Assembly (NCBI RefSeq): GCF_013283795.1
Contig: NZ_JABSOD010000003.1
Span: forward strand, 1-64,000
Direction: 5' to 3'
DNA length: 64,000 nucleotides
Source: Rheinheimera lutimaris
GTDB taxonomy: Bacteria; Pseudomonadota; Gammaproteobacteria; Enterobacterales; Alteromonadaceae
The notes beneath the pieces are model-generated. The model was not told the DNA's origin, made no database searches, and worked only from the letters and a program-made list of their open reading frames with translations. Numbering within the stretch: position 1 is the first letter of the stretch; the number at the start of each line of letters is the position of its first letter. Positions 51,874-59,990 of the stretch are shown here, one piece after another. The translations under genes and the position numbers were made by a program.

Positions 51874-52527
51874 CTAAGCCTGCGCCAGCTCGTTGCACCG
51901 GATATTCTGTAACGCTGCGTATTGAGTCAACTTACCCTCCATCTCTCTGATATTCCCCGCCTGTACAATGATTTCGTTGATGCTCGCATCGAAAGAAATG
52001 CCCAGATGCTCAATTTTGGCCATCGCTATTCTAAATTTATCTGCCGCTGTTGGAGTACCCAGGCGACATATGGTTGCTGAATACAATAAGCCGAGATACG
52101 GCTGGGGTATTGCGCTGTCGATGTCGTTAGCCGCAATTGCAACGGTGCAGATCGTTTTTTTACCGACACTGTTTCTGGCCGCCAGCATATTGAAAATAGC
52201 TGTGCTTACCGCAGTGTACTTATCAAATAAGAAATTTATATCATCAAGCAGCAGGCAATCACTGTCAGTCAGCCGATTCAGTAAGCTGGCATCTGCGGCA
52301 GCCTCTCTGAGTAAACGCTCTGCACTGTAGCTGAAAACCTTCACACCGGTGCGATGAAGTTCGTCCGCCAAACTCATCATTAAATGCGTCATACCATCGC
52401 CGTTACCAGAATGGCTGTCGATAACCATCTGCACTGCGGACGGATCGGCAATAAACTTTCGACCAATGGCGATTGCACTCTGGTTGTAATCCGCATTGAC
52501 CAGGGGGCTTAGGTTGAAATCTTTCAT
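51874..52527 (-). CDS. DnaA/Hda-like ATPase with degenerate Walker A
   Basis: A 217-residue protein with the AAA+ core of DnaA/Hda and no DNA-binding domain IV. ATG 52527 is favoured by GGGAATA just upstream over TTG 52563. The N-terminus MKDFNLSPLVN is followed by NQSAIAIGRKFIAD, a DnaA-type segment. Walker A reads SGNGDGMTHL (about 40-49), where the invariant lysine is methionine. Walker B LLLDDINFL (92-100) is intact. The lid and sensor region ends NIREMEGKLTQYAAL, matching the DnaA NVRELEGAL motif. It is likely an inactive or non-hydrolysing regulator, possibly of DnaA or a partner. It lies downstream of the WYL gene. Confidence 0.75.
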   Translation of the reverse strand: MKDFNLSPLVNADYNQSAIAIGRKFIADPSAVQMVIDSHSGNGDGMTHLMMSLADELHRTGVKVFSYSAERLLREAAADASLLNRLTDSDCLLLDDINFLFDKYTAVSTAIFNMLAARNSVGKKTICTVAIAANDIDSAIPQPYLGLLYSATICRLGTPTAADKFRIAMAKIEHLGISFDASINEIIVQAGNIREMEGKLTQYAALQNIRCNELAQA

Positions 52528-52583
52528 TATTCCCGATGCTCCAGTTAAAACAATGCTGACCAACTGATACCGCTTGGTCTCTA

Positions 52584-53588
52584 TTAATACTTCGCCAACG
52601 CCTCTGCTAACCGCAGCTTAATGCTTTCCCGAATGTCCTGCGGTGCCAGTACGGTTAAATAACTGCTTTGAGACATTAGCCATAAATTCAGCTGCCAACC
52701 TTTATGCACGGTGGCACTGATATGATAGTCGCCGTTATCTAATTTATCGCAGGCCATATCGGCCGATAACGGCGTTTCCTGCAACAGGTTGGCTAACACC
52801 TGTTTGGCGATAAACTCCAGCTTGATAGTGTCACCTTCGCTAAACTCCATCGCGCCGCTGGCTAAATAGCGCTGCAGGTTAAAACCGGGCGGTGTCACTG
52901 CGGCGCTGTCGGTTACCTCCACTTGCACAAAGCGGTGAACGGCGAAGCGCAGCGGGTCGGTGTAAGGCTCGGCACTGGCGATCAGATAACTTATTTGGCC
53001 ACGCTGCACCAGCGCTAACGGGTTTAAGCGGTAGGCTTTTACTGCACTTTGGTGCAGGGCATGGTAACTCACCTCAAGCTGTTTATCGTCCAGCAAGGCT
53101 TGCTGCACCTGCTGCAAAATATCGCTGTCTATTTTTGGTGCCAGCAAGTGCATATCAGCCGAGACACTGGCTACTTTGTCTGGCCAGCGCGCGCTGGCAT
53201 TACCGGCTTGTAGTGATTGCAAGGTGTTATGTGCCTGGCTAAAACGCGCATTCAGGCTGCTAAGCAGCGGCGCCGGCAGTAACTGGCGCATTTGTGCTTC
53301 AACCAGGGTAAGGCTTAGCGCTTCAGCCAGTGAAATACCGGGGATGTCCAGGCTGGCATCACGCATCCAGTACCAGCCAAACGGCATACTTTTGTCATTG
53401 CACTGCAGCGGAAACAACAACGACAGATCCTGCAAGTCGCGCTCTACCGTGCGTTTTGACACGGCAAAACCAGCGTGTTGCAATTGCAGCGTTAATACCC
53501 TGGCCTCTAAACCCGGCGCACGCGACGGGAGTAGTTTTAGCAATTGCCACTGGCGGGCGATGGTATTTTGACTGGAAGCGGCGGCCAT
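52584..53588 (-). CDS. WYL-domain transcription regulator
   Basis: A 334-residue regulator; ATG 53588 is chosen because AGGACC lies upstream, rather than ATG 53627. The N-terminal winged helix runs over WQLLKLLPSRAPGLEARVLTLQLQHAGFAVSKRTVERDLQDL. The WYL domain is at about residues 150-230 (QLEVSYHALHQSAVKAYRLNPLALVQRGQISYLIASAEPYTDPLRFAVHRF), followed by the WCX region. WYL proteins are frequent controllers of phage-defence and DNA-repair loci. It lies 31 bp after the FtsZ-like gene in the same direction, so the two are probably one transcript with the DnaA-like gene. Confidence 0.88.
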   Translation of the reverse strand: MAAASSQNTIARQWQLLKLLPSRAPGLEARVLTLQLQHAGFAVSKRTVERDLQDLSLLFPLQCNDKSMPFGWYWMRDASLDIPGISLAEALSLTLVEAQMRQLLPAPLLSSLNARFSQAHNTLQSLQAGNASARWPDKVASVSADMHLLAPKIDSDILQQVQQALLDDKQLEVSYHALHQSAVKAYRLNPLALVQRGQISYLIASAEPYTDPLRFAVHRFVQVEVTDSAAVTPPGFNLQRYLASGAMEFSEGDTIKLEFIAKQVLANLLQETPLSADMACDKLDNGDYHISATVHKGWQLNLWLMSQSSYLTVLAPQDIRESIKLRLAEALAKY

Positions 53589-53619
53589 AATTGGTCCTGT
53601 TTTTATGCCAATGGCATTG

Positions 53620-54582
53620 TTATACACAATGCAGCTTAACGCTACAATCGGTACTGATGCCGCTGGCCAGCAGTAGTAGATTCAGTTTTGTCGCTTTGCC
53701 GGGCAACAGGGTTAAACCTTGCAATAGCAAAGATACGTTGGGTAGCTCTGCGGCCAGCTGTTGGCCTAGGGCTTCAAATTGCTGCAAGCTAAAATTTTCA
53801 CCGGCGACAATATGCAGCAAGGCGGCTTTAGCTTGTGATAATTGCGCGGACTGTAGCAAAGGGTTTAGCAATAATTGCTGCAGCGCTGCCGGCAAATCCT
53901 GCTCTTGTTCCGTTTCAATAGCCCCAGCCAGTGCGAAGCCGGGCTGTTTGATAACACTAAGAAAGTCATTAAAGTCCATACTGATCAAGCCGGTATCAGC
54001 CAACATGGCTGTCAATTGCTGCAAAATAACCAGTAAAAACTGGTTACTGGCATCCAGCGCCTGCTCCAGCCGGGTAGTCGCGCCCAAAGCACGCTGCAGC
54101 TGATCATTGGGCAACGCAACCACAGCTGCACCGCACTGCTGCAGTGTCTGCAGACTTTTCTGAGCCAATAGGGTTCGGCGTTTACCTTCAAAATTAAACG
54201 GCAAGGTAGCAAACACCAGCAGCGGAATAGCCATATCAGTGGCCAACTTTGCCAGCTCGGTTGCCGCACCGCTGCCATTACCACCGCCTAAGCCGGTAAG
54301 CATAATGATGACATCGGCCCCCATCAGGGCGTGACGTAGTGCCGGCTCTGTCTCGCGTACCGCAGCCGCAGCGAGCTCTGCGTTACTGCCACTGCTGCGA
54401 CCTTTTGCTATTGCCTCGCCTAATAGAATGCGGCTGTCACACAGCACTGAGTTTAACGCGCGTTTATCGGTACTTACCGCTATGCTGCTAATATTGTTTG
54501 GCAAACTATGTTGCTGTAGATGCTGCAATGCCGCACAGCCACGGCCGCCGACGCCCAGAATAACAATTGACGCTACTGACAT
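53620..54582 (-). CDS. Divergent FtsZ/tubulin-like GTPase
   Basis: A 320-residue FtsZ-superfamily protein. VILGVGGRGCAAL (7-19) is the first nucleotide loop, IAVSTDKRALNS follows, and GLGGGNGSGAA (97-107) is the tubulin signature with N/S replacing T residues. FNFEGKRR and ALPNDQLQRALG match FtsZ. The T7 loop is GLISMDFNDF (198-207), with both aspartates (D203, D206) kept but N replaced by S. The conserved FtsA/ZipA-binding tail is absent and the protein ends soon after the second domain. It is a paralogue, not the division FtsZ. It is the first gene of the FtsZ-like/WYL/DnaA-like run. Polymerisation is likely but untested. Confidence 0.88.
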   Translation of the reverse strand: MSVASIVILGVGGRGCAALQHLQQHSLPNNISSIAVSTDKRALNSVLCDSRILLGEAIAKGRSSGSNAELAAAAVRETEPALRHALMGADVIIMLTGLGGGNGSGAATELAKLATDMAIPLLVFATLPFNFEGKRRTLLAQKSLQTLQQCGAAVVALPNDQLQRALGATTRLEQALDASNQFLLVILQQLTAMLADTGLISMDFNDFLSVIKQPGFALAGAIETEQEQDLPAALQQLLLNPLLQSAQLSQAKAALLHIVAGENFSLQQFEALGQQLAAELPNVSLLLQGLTLLPGKATKLNLLLLASGISTDCSVKLHCV

Positions 54583-54674
54583 AACACCTCCGCTTAAGAG
54601 ATTGTCAGCTTAGCAAGCGCTGCGACAATACAAGACGCAGCTGCTATGTTCAGCAAAAATGGCCGAAACAATAA

Positions 54675-54694
54675 AGGCGCCTGATCTGGCGCCT
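54675..54694 (-). terminator. Terminator after the MFS permease
   Basis: Read leftward: AGGCGCC, loop AGATCA, GGCGCCT, then TTATTGTTT. It lies 30-50 bp past the permease stop, separating it from the FtsZ-like gene. Confidence 0.8.
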
Positions 54695-54724
54695 CGTTTC
54701 AAGTGCTCTGACCCCTTGAACGGT

Positions 54725-56191
54725 TTAGCTGGTGCTTGTCACTTCCTGCTCTTTTACCAGCCATACCGACAGCGCACCCAGCACCATAGCCGCACCTGCC
54801 AGCATCACGATATACACCGCCTGGTTCTGAAATACCGAGCCTAAGATCCAACCGGCAATTAAGCCCGACACGATTTGTGGTGCCGCAATGGTAAAGTTAA
54901 AAATGCCCATATAAACGCCGGTTTTCTCCGGCGGTAAAGCACCGGCCAGTATCGCATACGGCATCGCCAGAATAGCGGCCCAGGCAATACCGACACCGAT
55001 CATCGGCAGCATTAAGCCCAGCGCACCTTTAGGAATTTCTACCTGTGTGATTAGCAGGTTTACGTGAGTCATGGTCGGATCGGTGAACAACACAAAGCTT
55101 AAATAGCCCAAACCGCCGGCTAACAACGAGAACGAATAGACAAACTTGCGGCCAAACAGGTTAGCTAATTTCGCCATCACCAACGAAAACAACACGGCAA
55201 ACAACGAGTAGCCGGCGTATAAAATACCGACCCAGTCACCGGCCGCGCCCTTAGCCGCGGCAATATGTGCCGGTACGCCACCCATTTGGGCAATGTAGCT
55301 GCCATCGTACCATTCTATGCCGACACCCCAGGTGTTTTGCGCAATAGCCGCCGGAAAGTAGGTCCACATAATAAACAGCGCAAACCAGGAGAAAAACTGC
55401 ACCAACGCCAACTGCTGCATAATCTTTGGCATGCTGAGCATGGTTTGCCAAAAATCGCTTAGCTTCTCACCCGGACTACGTGATTTACGCACCTGCTCAG
55501 CCAGGGTTTGCGCCTCACTATCCAGGCCTTTGTAAGCGTAATACTGCTCCGGGGCATATTCTTTGGTGCGAAATACTGTCCACAGCACACTGCCCAGCAA
55601 TACCGTAGCACCGATATAAAATGCCCACACCACAGAAGGCGCTACTTCGCCGGCTTTAGAGGCGTTATCCAGCCCCACTACGTTAGTTAATACAAACGGC
55701 AGAACAGAGCCAAACACTGCACCGATATTGATCAGCAAGGTTTGTACTGAATAGCCCAGGTTGCGCTGCTCTGGCGGTACCATATCGGATACCAGTGAGC
55801 GGAACGGCTGAAACGTGACGTTAAAGGCGGCGTCTTTAATAGCAAAAATCAGCAAGCCAAATAACATCGGCGGTATAAAAGCCACCACCATAGAGGCGTT
55901 GGGTAGCAACATCATCATCGCTGCGGCGATAACAGCACCGCCGAGCATAAAGGGTAAGCGCCGGCCAAGTTTATTCCAGGTACGGTCTGATGCCGCACCA
56001 ACAATAGGCTGTACTAACAGCCCCATAATTGGCGCAGCCAACCAGAATAATGATAACGACGATAAATCGGCGCCCAGATCTGACAAAATCCGGCTGACGT
56101 TGCCGTTTTGCAGCGCAAAGCCGATTTGTACGCCTAAAAAGCCGAAGCTCAGGTTCCAAATCTGCCAAAAGGATAACTTAGGTTGTTTCAT
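54725..56191 (-). CDS. MFS sugar permease (maltodextrin/maltose type)
   Basis: A 488-residue major-facilitator transporter with 12 predicted helices, of the SLC45/maltose-permease type. Loop 2-3 carries DRTWNKLGRRLPFML, the conserved RxGRR motif. QPIVGAASDRT precedes it, and the N-terminal helix reads SFWQIWNLSFGFLGVQIGFALQNGNVSRILSDLG. It probably imports maltose or maltodextrins produced by the glycoside hydrolases. It is divergent from the GH13 lipoprotein gene, and the intervening 203 bp hold a MalR-like operator at 56278-56291. The assignment to maltose rests on that context. Confidence 0.88.
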   Translation of the reverse strand: MKQPKLSFWQIWNLSFGFLGVQIGFALQNGNVSRILSDLGADLSSLSLFWLAAPIMGLLVQPIVGAASDRTWNKLGRRLPFMLGGAVIAAAMMMLLPNASMVVAFIPPMLFGLLIFAIKDAAFNVTFQPFRSLVSDMVPPEQRNLGYSVQTLLINIGAVFGSVLPFVLTNVVGLDNASKAGEVAPSVVWAFYIGATVLLGSVLWTVFRTKEYAPEQYYAYKGLDSEAQTLAEQVRKSRSPGEKLSDFWQTMLSMPKIMQQLALVQFFSWFALFIMWTYFPAAIAQNTWGVGIEWYDGSYIAQMGGVPAHIAAAKGAAGDWVGILYAGYSLFAVLFSLVMAKLANLFGRKFVYSFSLLAGGLGYLSFVLFTDPTMTHVNLLITQVEIPKGALGLMLPMIGVGIAWAAILAMPYAILAGALPPEKTGVYMGIFNFTIAAPQIVSGLIAGWILGSVFQNQAVYIVMLAGAAMVLGALSVWLVKEQEVTSTS

Positions 56192-56277
56192 ATCCGCTCC
56201 CCGGATGGTTTTATTATGCTGTGTAAGCGCACAGATCGAACTAAGCTACACGATAGCAGGCATTTTGCGCAAAATTG

Positions 56278-56291
56278 TGCATACGTATTCA
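56278..56291. promoter_or_regulatory. MalR-like operator (MFS/GH13 divergent promoters)
   Basis: TGCATACGTATTCA matches the 26439-26452 palindrome at 13 of 14 positions. It lies between the divergent permease (starts 56191) and GH13 (starts 56395) genes. Confidence 0.75.
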
Positions 56292-56394
56292 TCTTGTTGT
56301 TGCACTATTTTGGCGTTATTACAAAAGCTTAAAAAGCATAGCAGTGCATCTGCGCTTTAATATGGTGCACCAACATTATTAGCACGGGGATAAT

Positions 56395-58101
56395 ATGAAA
56401 GCTTTTACCTTAAGCGCACTGGCGCTGTCATTACTGTTGGCCGGCTGTCAGCCAAACAGCAGCGCGCCGGCACCGGAAACAGGCCAGGCTGCCACCCCGG
56501 CCAGCACACAAACGGCCAGCCCCTGGTGGCAGGACGCAGTGTTTTACCAAATCTGGCCACGCAGTTTTTATGATACCAATGGTGATGGCCATGGCGACTT
56601 TAACGGCATGACCGCCAAACTGCCGTATCTGCAAGATTTAGGCGTCACTGCGCTGTGGCTAACGCCGATGTTTGAAGCGCCGTCATACCACGGCTACGAC
56701 TTTACCGAGTTTTATCAGGTAGAGAGCGATTACGGCACCATGGCCGAATTTGAAGCCTTTATCCAGGCTGCCGACGCCAGGGGCATGAAAGTGATTCTGG
56801 ATTTGGTGATTAACCATATCTCCAGCGAACATGACTGGTTTAAACGCTCGGCCAAGGGTGAAGCGCCATATAAAGATTATTTTATCTGGCGTGACACTAT
56901 GCCTGAAGCGGGCAGCGGCTGGGGCCATGCCTGGAGTGATAACGATCAGCCCGATGCGGTGTGGCATTACAACGCAACCCGTAACGCTTACTACTATGCC
57001 GCCTTTGGCGCCAGCCAACCGGATGTGAATTTACACCACCCCGACGTAATAGCCGAAATGAAAAAAATGGCTAAATTCTGGCTGGATAAAGGCGTAGCCG
57101 GTTTTCGCTTAGATGCAGTGCGCTTTGCCATGGAAGGCGGGCCGCTTGAGCAAGCTGACACAGACGAGACTATCGCCTACTGGCAGGATTTTAACCAGTA
57201 CGTCAAAAGCGTCAACCCGGAAGCTTATTTAGTCGGCGAAGCCTGGGTAGATATTCCGGTCGCAGCACGTTATTACGGTGAGGGCACAGGGCTCGACCAG
57301 GGCTTTGATTTTGAAGTCGGTTATAAAATACTGGGCCTGCTAAAGCCGGATGCCAGTGGCGAAGCCCAGTTTGGCACTATGCATTCAGCACAACAGCAGG
57401 TGGCAGATGCGTCCGTATTACAACAAAACGTGCAGCAACGCGCCGATTCGGTGGCCCCACTACAGTTTTTTGCACCGTTTTTAACTAACCACGATCAGGA
57501 GCGTATCGCCTACCAGTTGCAGCAAGATGATGCCAAAGCCAAGCTGGCGGCAGCAATGTTATTCAGCTCACCGGGCACGCCATATATTTACTACGGTGAA
57601 GAGATTGGCCTAACCCAGGACCGCAGCGGCCATGATGTGTTTAAACGTGCGCCTATGCTGTGGGACAACAGTGCACAAGCCGGCTTCAGCCAAAGCACAA
57701 CCAGCTGGGTAGAACAACTCGAACTGTTTGGCGACGGCTTCCCGAACTGGTATCCGGATTTTCTTGCCAAGCAACTGCAGGCCGAAAACCGCAGCGTAGC
57801 CGCGCAGCAGGCGCAGCCGGACTCAATCTGGCAATTATACAAGCTGTTAATTGCACAGAAAAAACAACGGCCGGAGCTAAGCACAGATGGCAGCTACAAT
57901 GTGCAGCAGCTGGAAAACGGCGTGGTGCAAATTACGCGCGAGCTAAACGGCAGCAAAACGCTGTTTGTGCTGAATTTAACCGACCAACCGGCAGATATCA
58001 GTGCCATTAACCGCGACGCTTTAACCAGCAGCTGGGCCTTTGATGCCGACGGCAACACCTTAGCTGCGCACGGTCTGCTGATATTGCAAAGCGCCAAATA
58101 A
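56395..58101 (+). CDS. GH13 alpha-amylase/oligo-glucosidase lipoprotein
   Basis: A 568-residue alpha-amylase-family enzyme with a lipobox LLAGC (C18), so it is membrane-anchored. It opens WWQDAVFYQIWPRSFYDTNGDGHGDFNGM (44-72), as in oligo-1,6-glucosidase/alpha-glucosidase types. Region I is DLVINHI (136-142). The nucleophile is D240 in GFRLDAVRF, the acid/base is E282 in LVGEAW, and NHDQER carries the third carboxylate. A C-terminal beta domain follows. It degrades maltodextrins near the cell surface and is divergent from the permease that would import the products. A terminator lies at 58127-58160. Confidence 0.92.
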   Translation: MKAFTLSALALSLLLAGCQPNSSAPAPETGQAATPASTQTASPWWQDAVFYQIWPRSFYDTNGDGHGDFNGMTAKLPYLQDLGVTALWLTPMFEAPSYHGYDFTEFYQVESDYGTMAEFEAFIQAADARGMKVILDLVINHISSEHDWFKRSAKGEAPYKDYFIWRDTMPEAGSGWGHAWSDNDQPDAVWHYNATRNAYYYAAFGASQPDVNLHHPDVIAEMKKMAKFWLDKGVAGFRLDAVRFAMEGGPLEQADTDETIAYWQDFNQYVKSVNPEAYLVGEAWVDIPVAARYYGEGTGLDQGFDFEVGYKILGLLKPDASGEAQFGTMHSAQQQVADASVLQQNVQQRADSVAPLQFFAPFLTNHDQERIAYQLQQDDAKAKLAAAMLFSSPGTPYIYYGEEIGLTQDRSGHDVFKRAPMLWDNSAQAGFSQSTTSWVEQLELFGDGFPNWYPDFLAKQLQAENRSVAAQQAQPDSIWQLYKLLIAQKKQRPELSTDGSYNVQQLENGVVQITRELNGSKTLFVLNLTDQPADISAINRDALTSSWAFDADGNTLAAHGLLILQSAK

Positions 58102-58126
58102 CCTGACACCACAGGTTCTACCGAAC

Positions 58127-58160
58127 ACCGCCGGCTGGTATAGCGGCGGTTTTTTCTTTT
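58127..58160 (+). terminator. Rho-independent terminator after GH13 lipoprotein
   Basis: ACCGCCG, 10-base loop, CGGCGGT, then TTTTTCTTTT: a perfect 7-bp stem with a strong T-run, 25 bp past the stop. Confidence 0.9.
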
Positions 58161-58238
58161 TAGCTCAGACTAATAGCGTATACCAGCCTGTTTAGCCCTT
58201 TGCTAAACTAACACTACCTGTTCTGCTTCAGCGGAGTT

Positions 58239-59990
58239 GTGGTGTCTGACCGTTCCCATCTGTTTTCCCTGCGTATAGGCCATGCGCTGCGCGATGTGCT
58301 GGCTGAAGGCTATAGCCTGCATAAATTCGGTAAAGATCTGCTGGCCGGTATCACTGTCGGCATTATTGCGATTCCGCTGGCGATGGCGCTGGCCATTGCT
58401 TCCGGCGTTGCACCGCAATATGGCTTGTACACCGCTATTATTGCCGGCTTTGTCATTGCCCTTACCGGCGGCTCGCGTTACAGCATCAGCGGCCCTACTG
58501 CCGCCTTTGTGGTTATCCTGTATCCGGTGGCATTAAAATACGGTTTAAGCGGCTTGCTTGTCGCCACGGTATTATCCGGCATTTTGCTGCTAATCATGGC
58601 TGTTATGCGCCTTGGCCGGCTAATAGAATATATTCCTGAGTCCGTCACCCTTGGCTTTACCGCTGGTATTGCTGTCGTTATTGCCACCCTGCAGATTAAG
58701 GACTTTTTTGGCCTTAACATCACCGATATGCCGGAGCACTATGTAGAAAAAATCACTGTGCTGGCGCAACACTTACCACAGGCAGCCTGGCCCAGTGTGT
58801 GTGTGGCAGCCGTTACGCTGGCGGTAATGCTAGGGTGGCCAAAACTAAAAACTATCGTGCCGGCACATTTACCGGCGCTGTTTATCGGCACTATGCTGGC
58901 GGCGTTACTGCTGCAGTTTGGTTTTGAGCTGGATACTATCGGCTCGCGTTTTAGTTACACCGCGCCGGATGGCAGCAGCGGCAATGGTATTCCACCCTAT
59001 TTACCCTATTTTGACTGGCCCTGGCTACGGCCGGGGCCAGACGGTCAAATGCTTACCTTTAGCTGGCAACTGGCAAAAGACCTGCTGGCTGCCGCCTTTG
59101 CCATGGCCATGCTGGGCGCAATTGAGTCCTTGCTGTGTGCCGTGGTGCTGGATGGTATGTCAGGCCGGCGCCACAGCGCCAACAGCGAGTTATTTGGCCA
59201 GGGTATCGGCAATATTATTGCGCCGTTTTTCGGCGGCATTACCGCTACAGCAGCACTGGCGCGCTCATCGGCTAACTTTAAAGCCGGGGCGCAATCGCCC
59301 ATCGCGGCGATGGTTCATGCGCTGGTGTTGTTACTCGGTTTGGTGCTGTTGGCAGCGCTGTTATCTTATGTACCCATGGCGGCGCTGGCGGCTTTACTTA
59401 TTATGGTAGCGTGGAATATGAGCGAAGCGCCCAAAGCGTTGCATTTGTTGAAAACCGCGCCACGCAGCGATATCTGGGTGTTTCTTACCTGCTTTAGCCT
59501 TACCGTGCTGTTTGATATGGTTATCGCCATTACCACCGGTATCCTGCTGGCGGCTTTGCTGTTCGTCAAAGAAATTGCCGAGATGAGTAAGGTAACCGAC
59601 ATTAGCAGCAACCGTAAGCAGGTAGAGCAGCCGATACCCGACGGCTGGCAGGTACTGAAGATCAGCGGGCCGCTGTTTTTTGCTGCCGCCGAGCGCATTT
59701 TTGCCGATATCGCCCGCTTAAGTGAGCGCAGCCACGGCCTGGTGCTGTATATGGACGGCGTACCCTTGCTGGATGCCGGTGGCCTGGCCGCGCTAAATAA
59801 GCTGATCAGCAAGTGCCATAAAAGCAAAACCCGGCTGGTGATAGCTGATTTACAGTTTCAGCCACTAAAAACCCTGGCCAAAGCCGGAGTAAAACCCGTG
59901 CCGGGCCTGCTGAGCTTTTACCCGACATTACGCGAAGCGCTGGAAACACTGTATCAGCAAGCTGCAGCAGCGGAGGATCAAGACGGCTGA
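58239..59990 (+). CDS. SulP-family anion transporter with STAS domain
   Basis: A 583-residue SulP (SLC26-type) transporter. About 12 hydrophobic helices run from AGITVGIIAIPLAMALAIASGV (about 35-56) to the middle of the protein; GGSRYSISGPTAAFVVILYPVA is the conserved helix 3 region. A cytoplasmic STAS domain is at about 465-570 (VLKISGPLFFAAAERIF, LYMDGVPLLDAGGLAAL). Substrates in the family are sulfate, bicarbonate or dicarboxylates; none can be fixed here. It starts at GTG 58239. Its stop overlaps the convergent PepSY gene by 13 bp. Confidence 0.9.
   Translation: MVSDRSHLFSLRIGHALRDVLAEGYSLHKFGKDLLAGITVGIIAIPLAMALAIASGVAPQYGLYTAIIAGFVIALTGGSRYSISGPTAAFVVILYPVALKYGLSGLLVATVLSGILLLIMAVMRLGRLIEYIPESVTLGFTAGIAVVIATLQIKDFFGLNITDMPEHYVEKITVLAQHLPQAAWPSVCVAAVTLAVMLGWPKLKTIVPAHLPALFIGTMLAALLLQFGFELDTIGSRFSYTAPDGSSGNGIPPYLPYFDWPWLRPGPDGQMLTFSWQLAKDLLAAAFAMAMLGAIESLLCAVVLDGMSGRRHSANSELFGQGIGNIIAPFFGGITATAALARSSANFKAGAQSPIAAMVHALVLLLGLVLLAALLSYVPMAALAALLIMVAWNMSEAPKALHLLKTAPRSDIWVFLTCFSLTVLFDMVIAITTGILLAALLFVKEIAEMSKVTDISSNRKQVEQPIPDGWQVLKISGPLFFAAAERIFADIARLSERSHGLVLYMDGVPLLDAGGLAALNKLISKCHKSKTRLVIADLQFQPLKTLAKAGVKPVPGLLSFYPTLREALETLYQQAAAAEDQDG

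Noticed and set aside
53591..54103. 170-residue plus-strand frame over the FtsZ-like gene
   Set aside because: Antisense shadow: Ser/Cys-rich translation of codons for leucine and glutamine in the real gene.
55815..56360. 181-residue plus-strand frame over the permease start
   Set aside because: Antisense to transmembrane helices and crosses the divergent promoter region.
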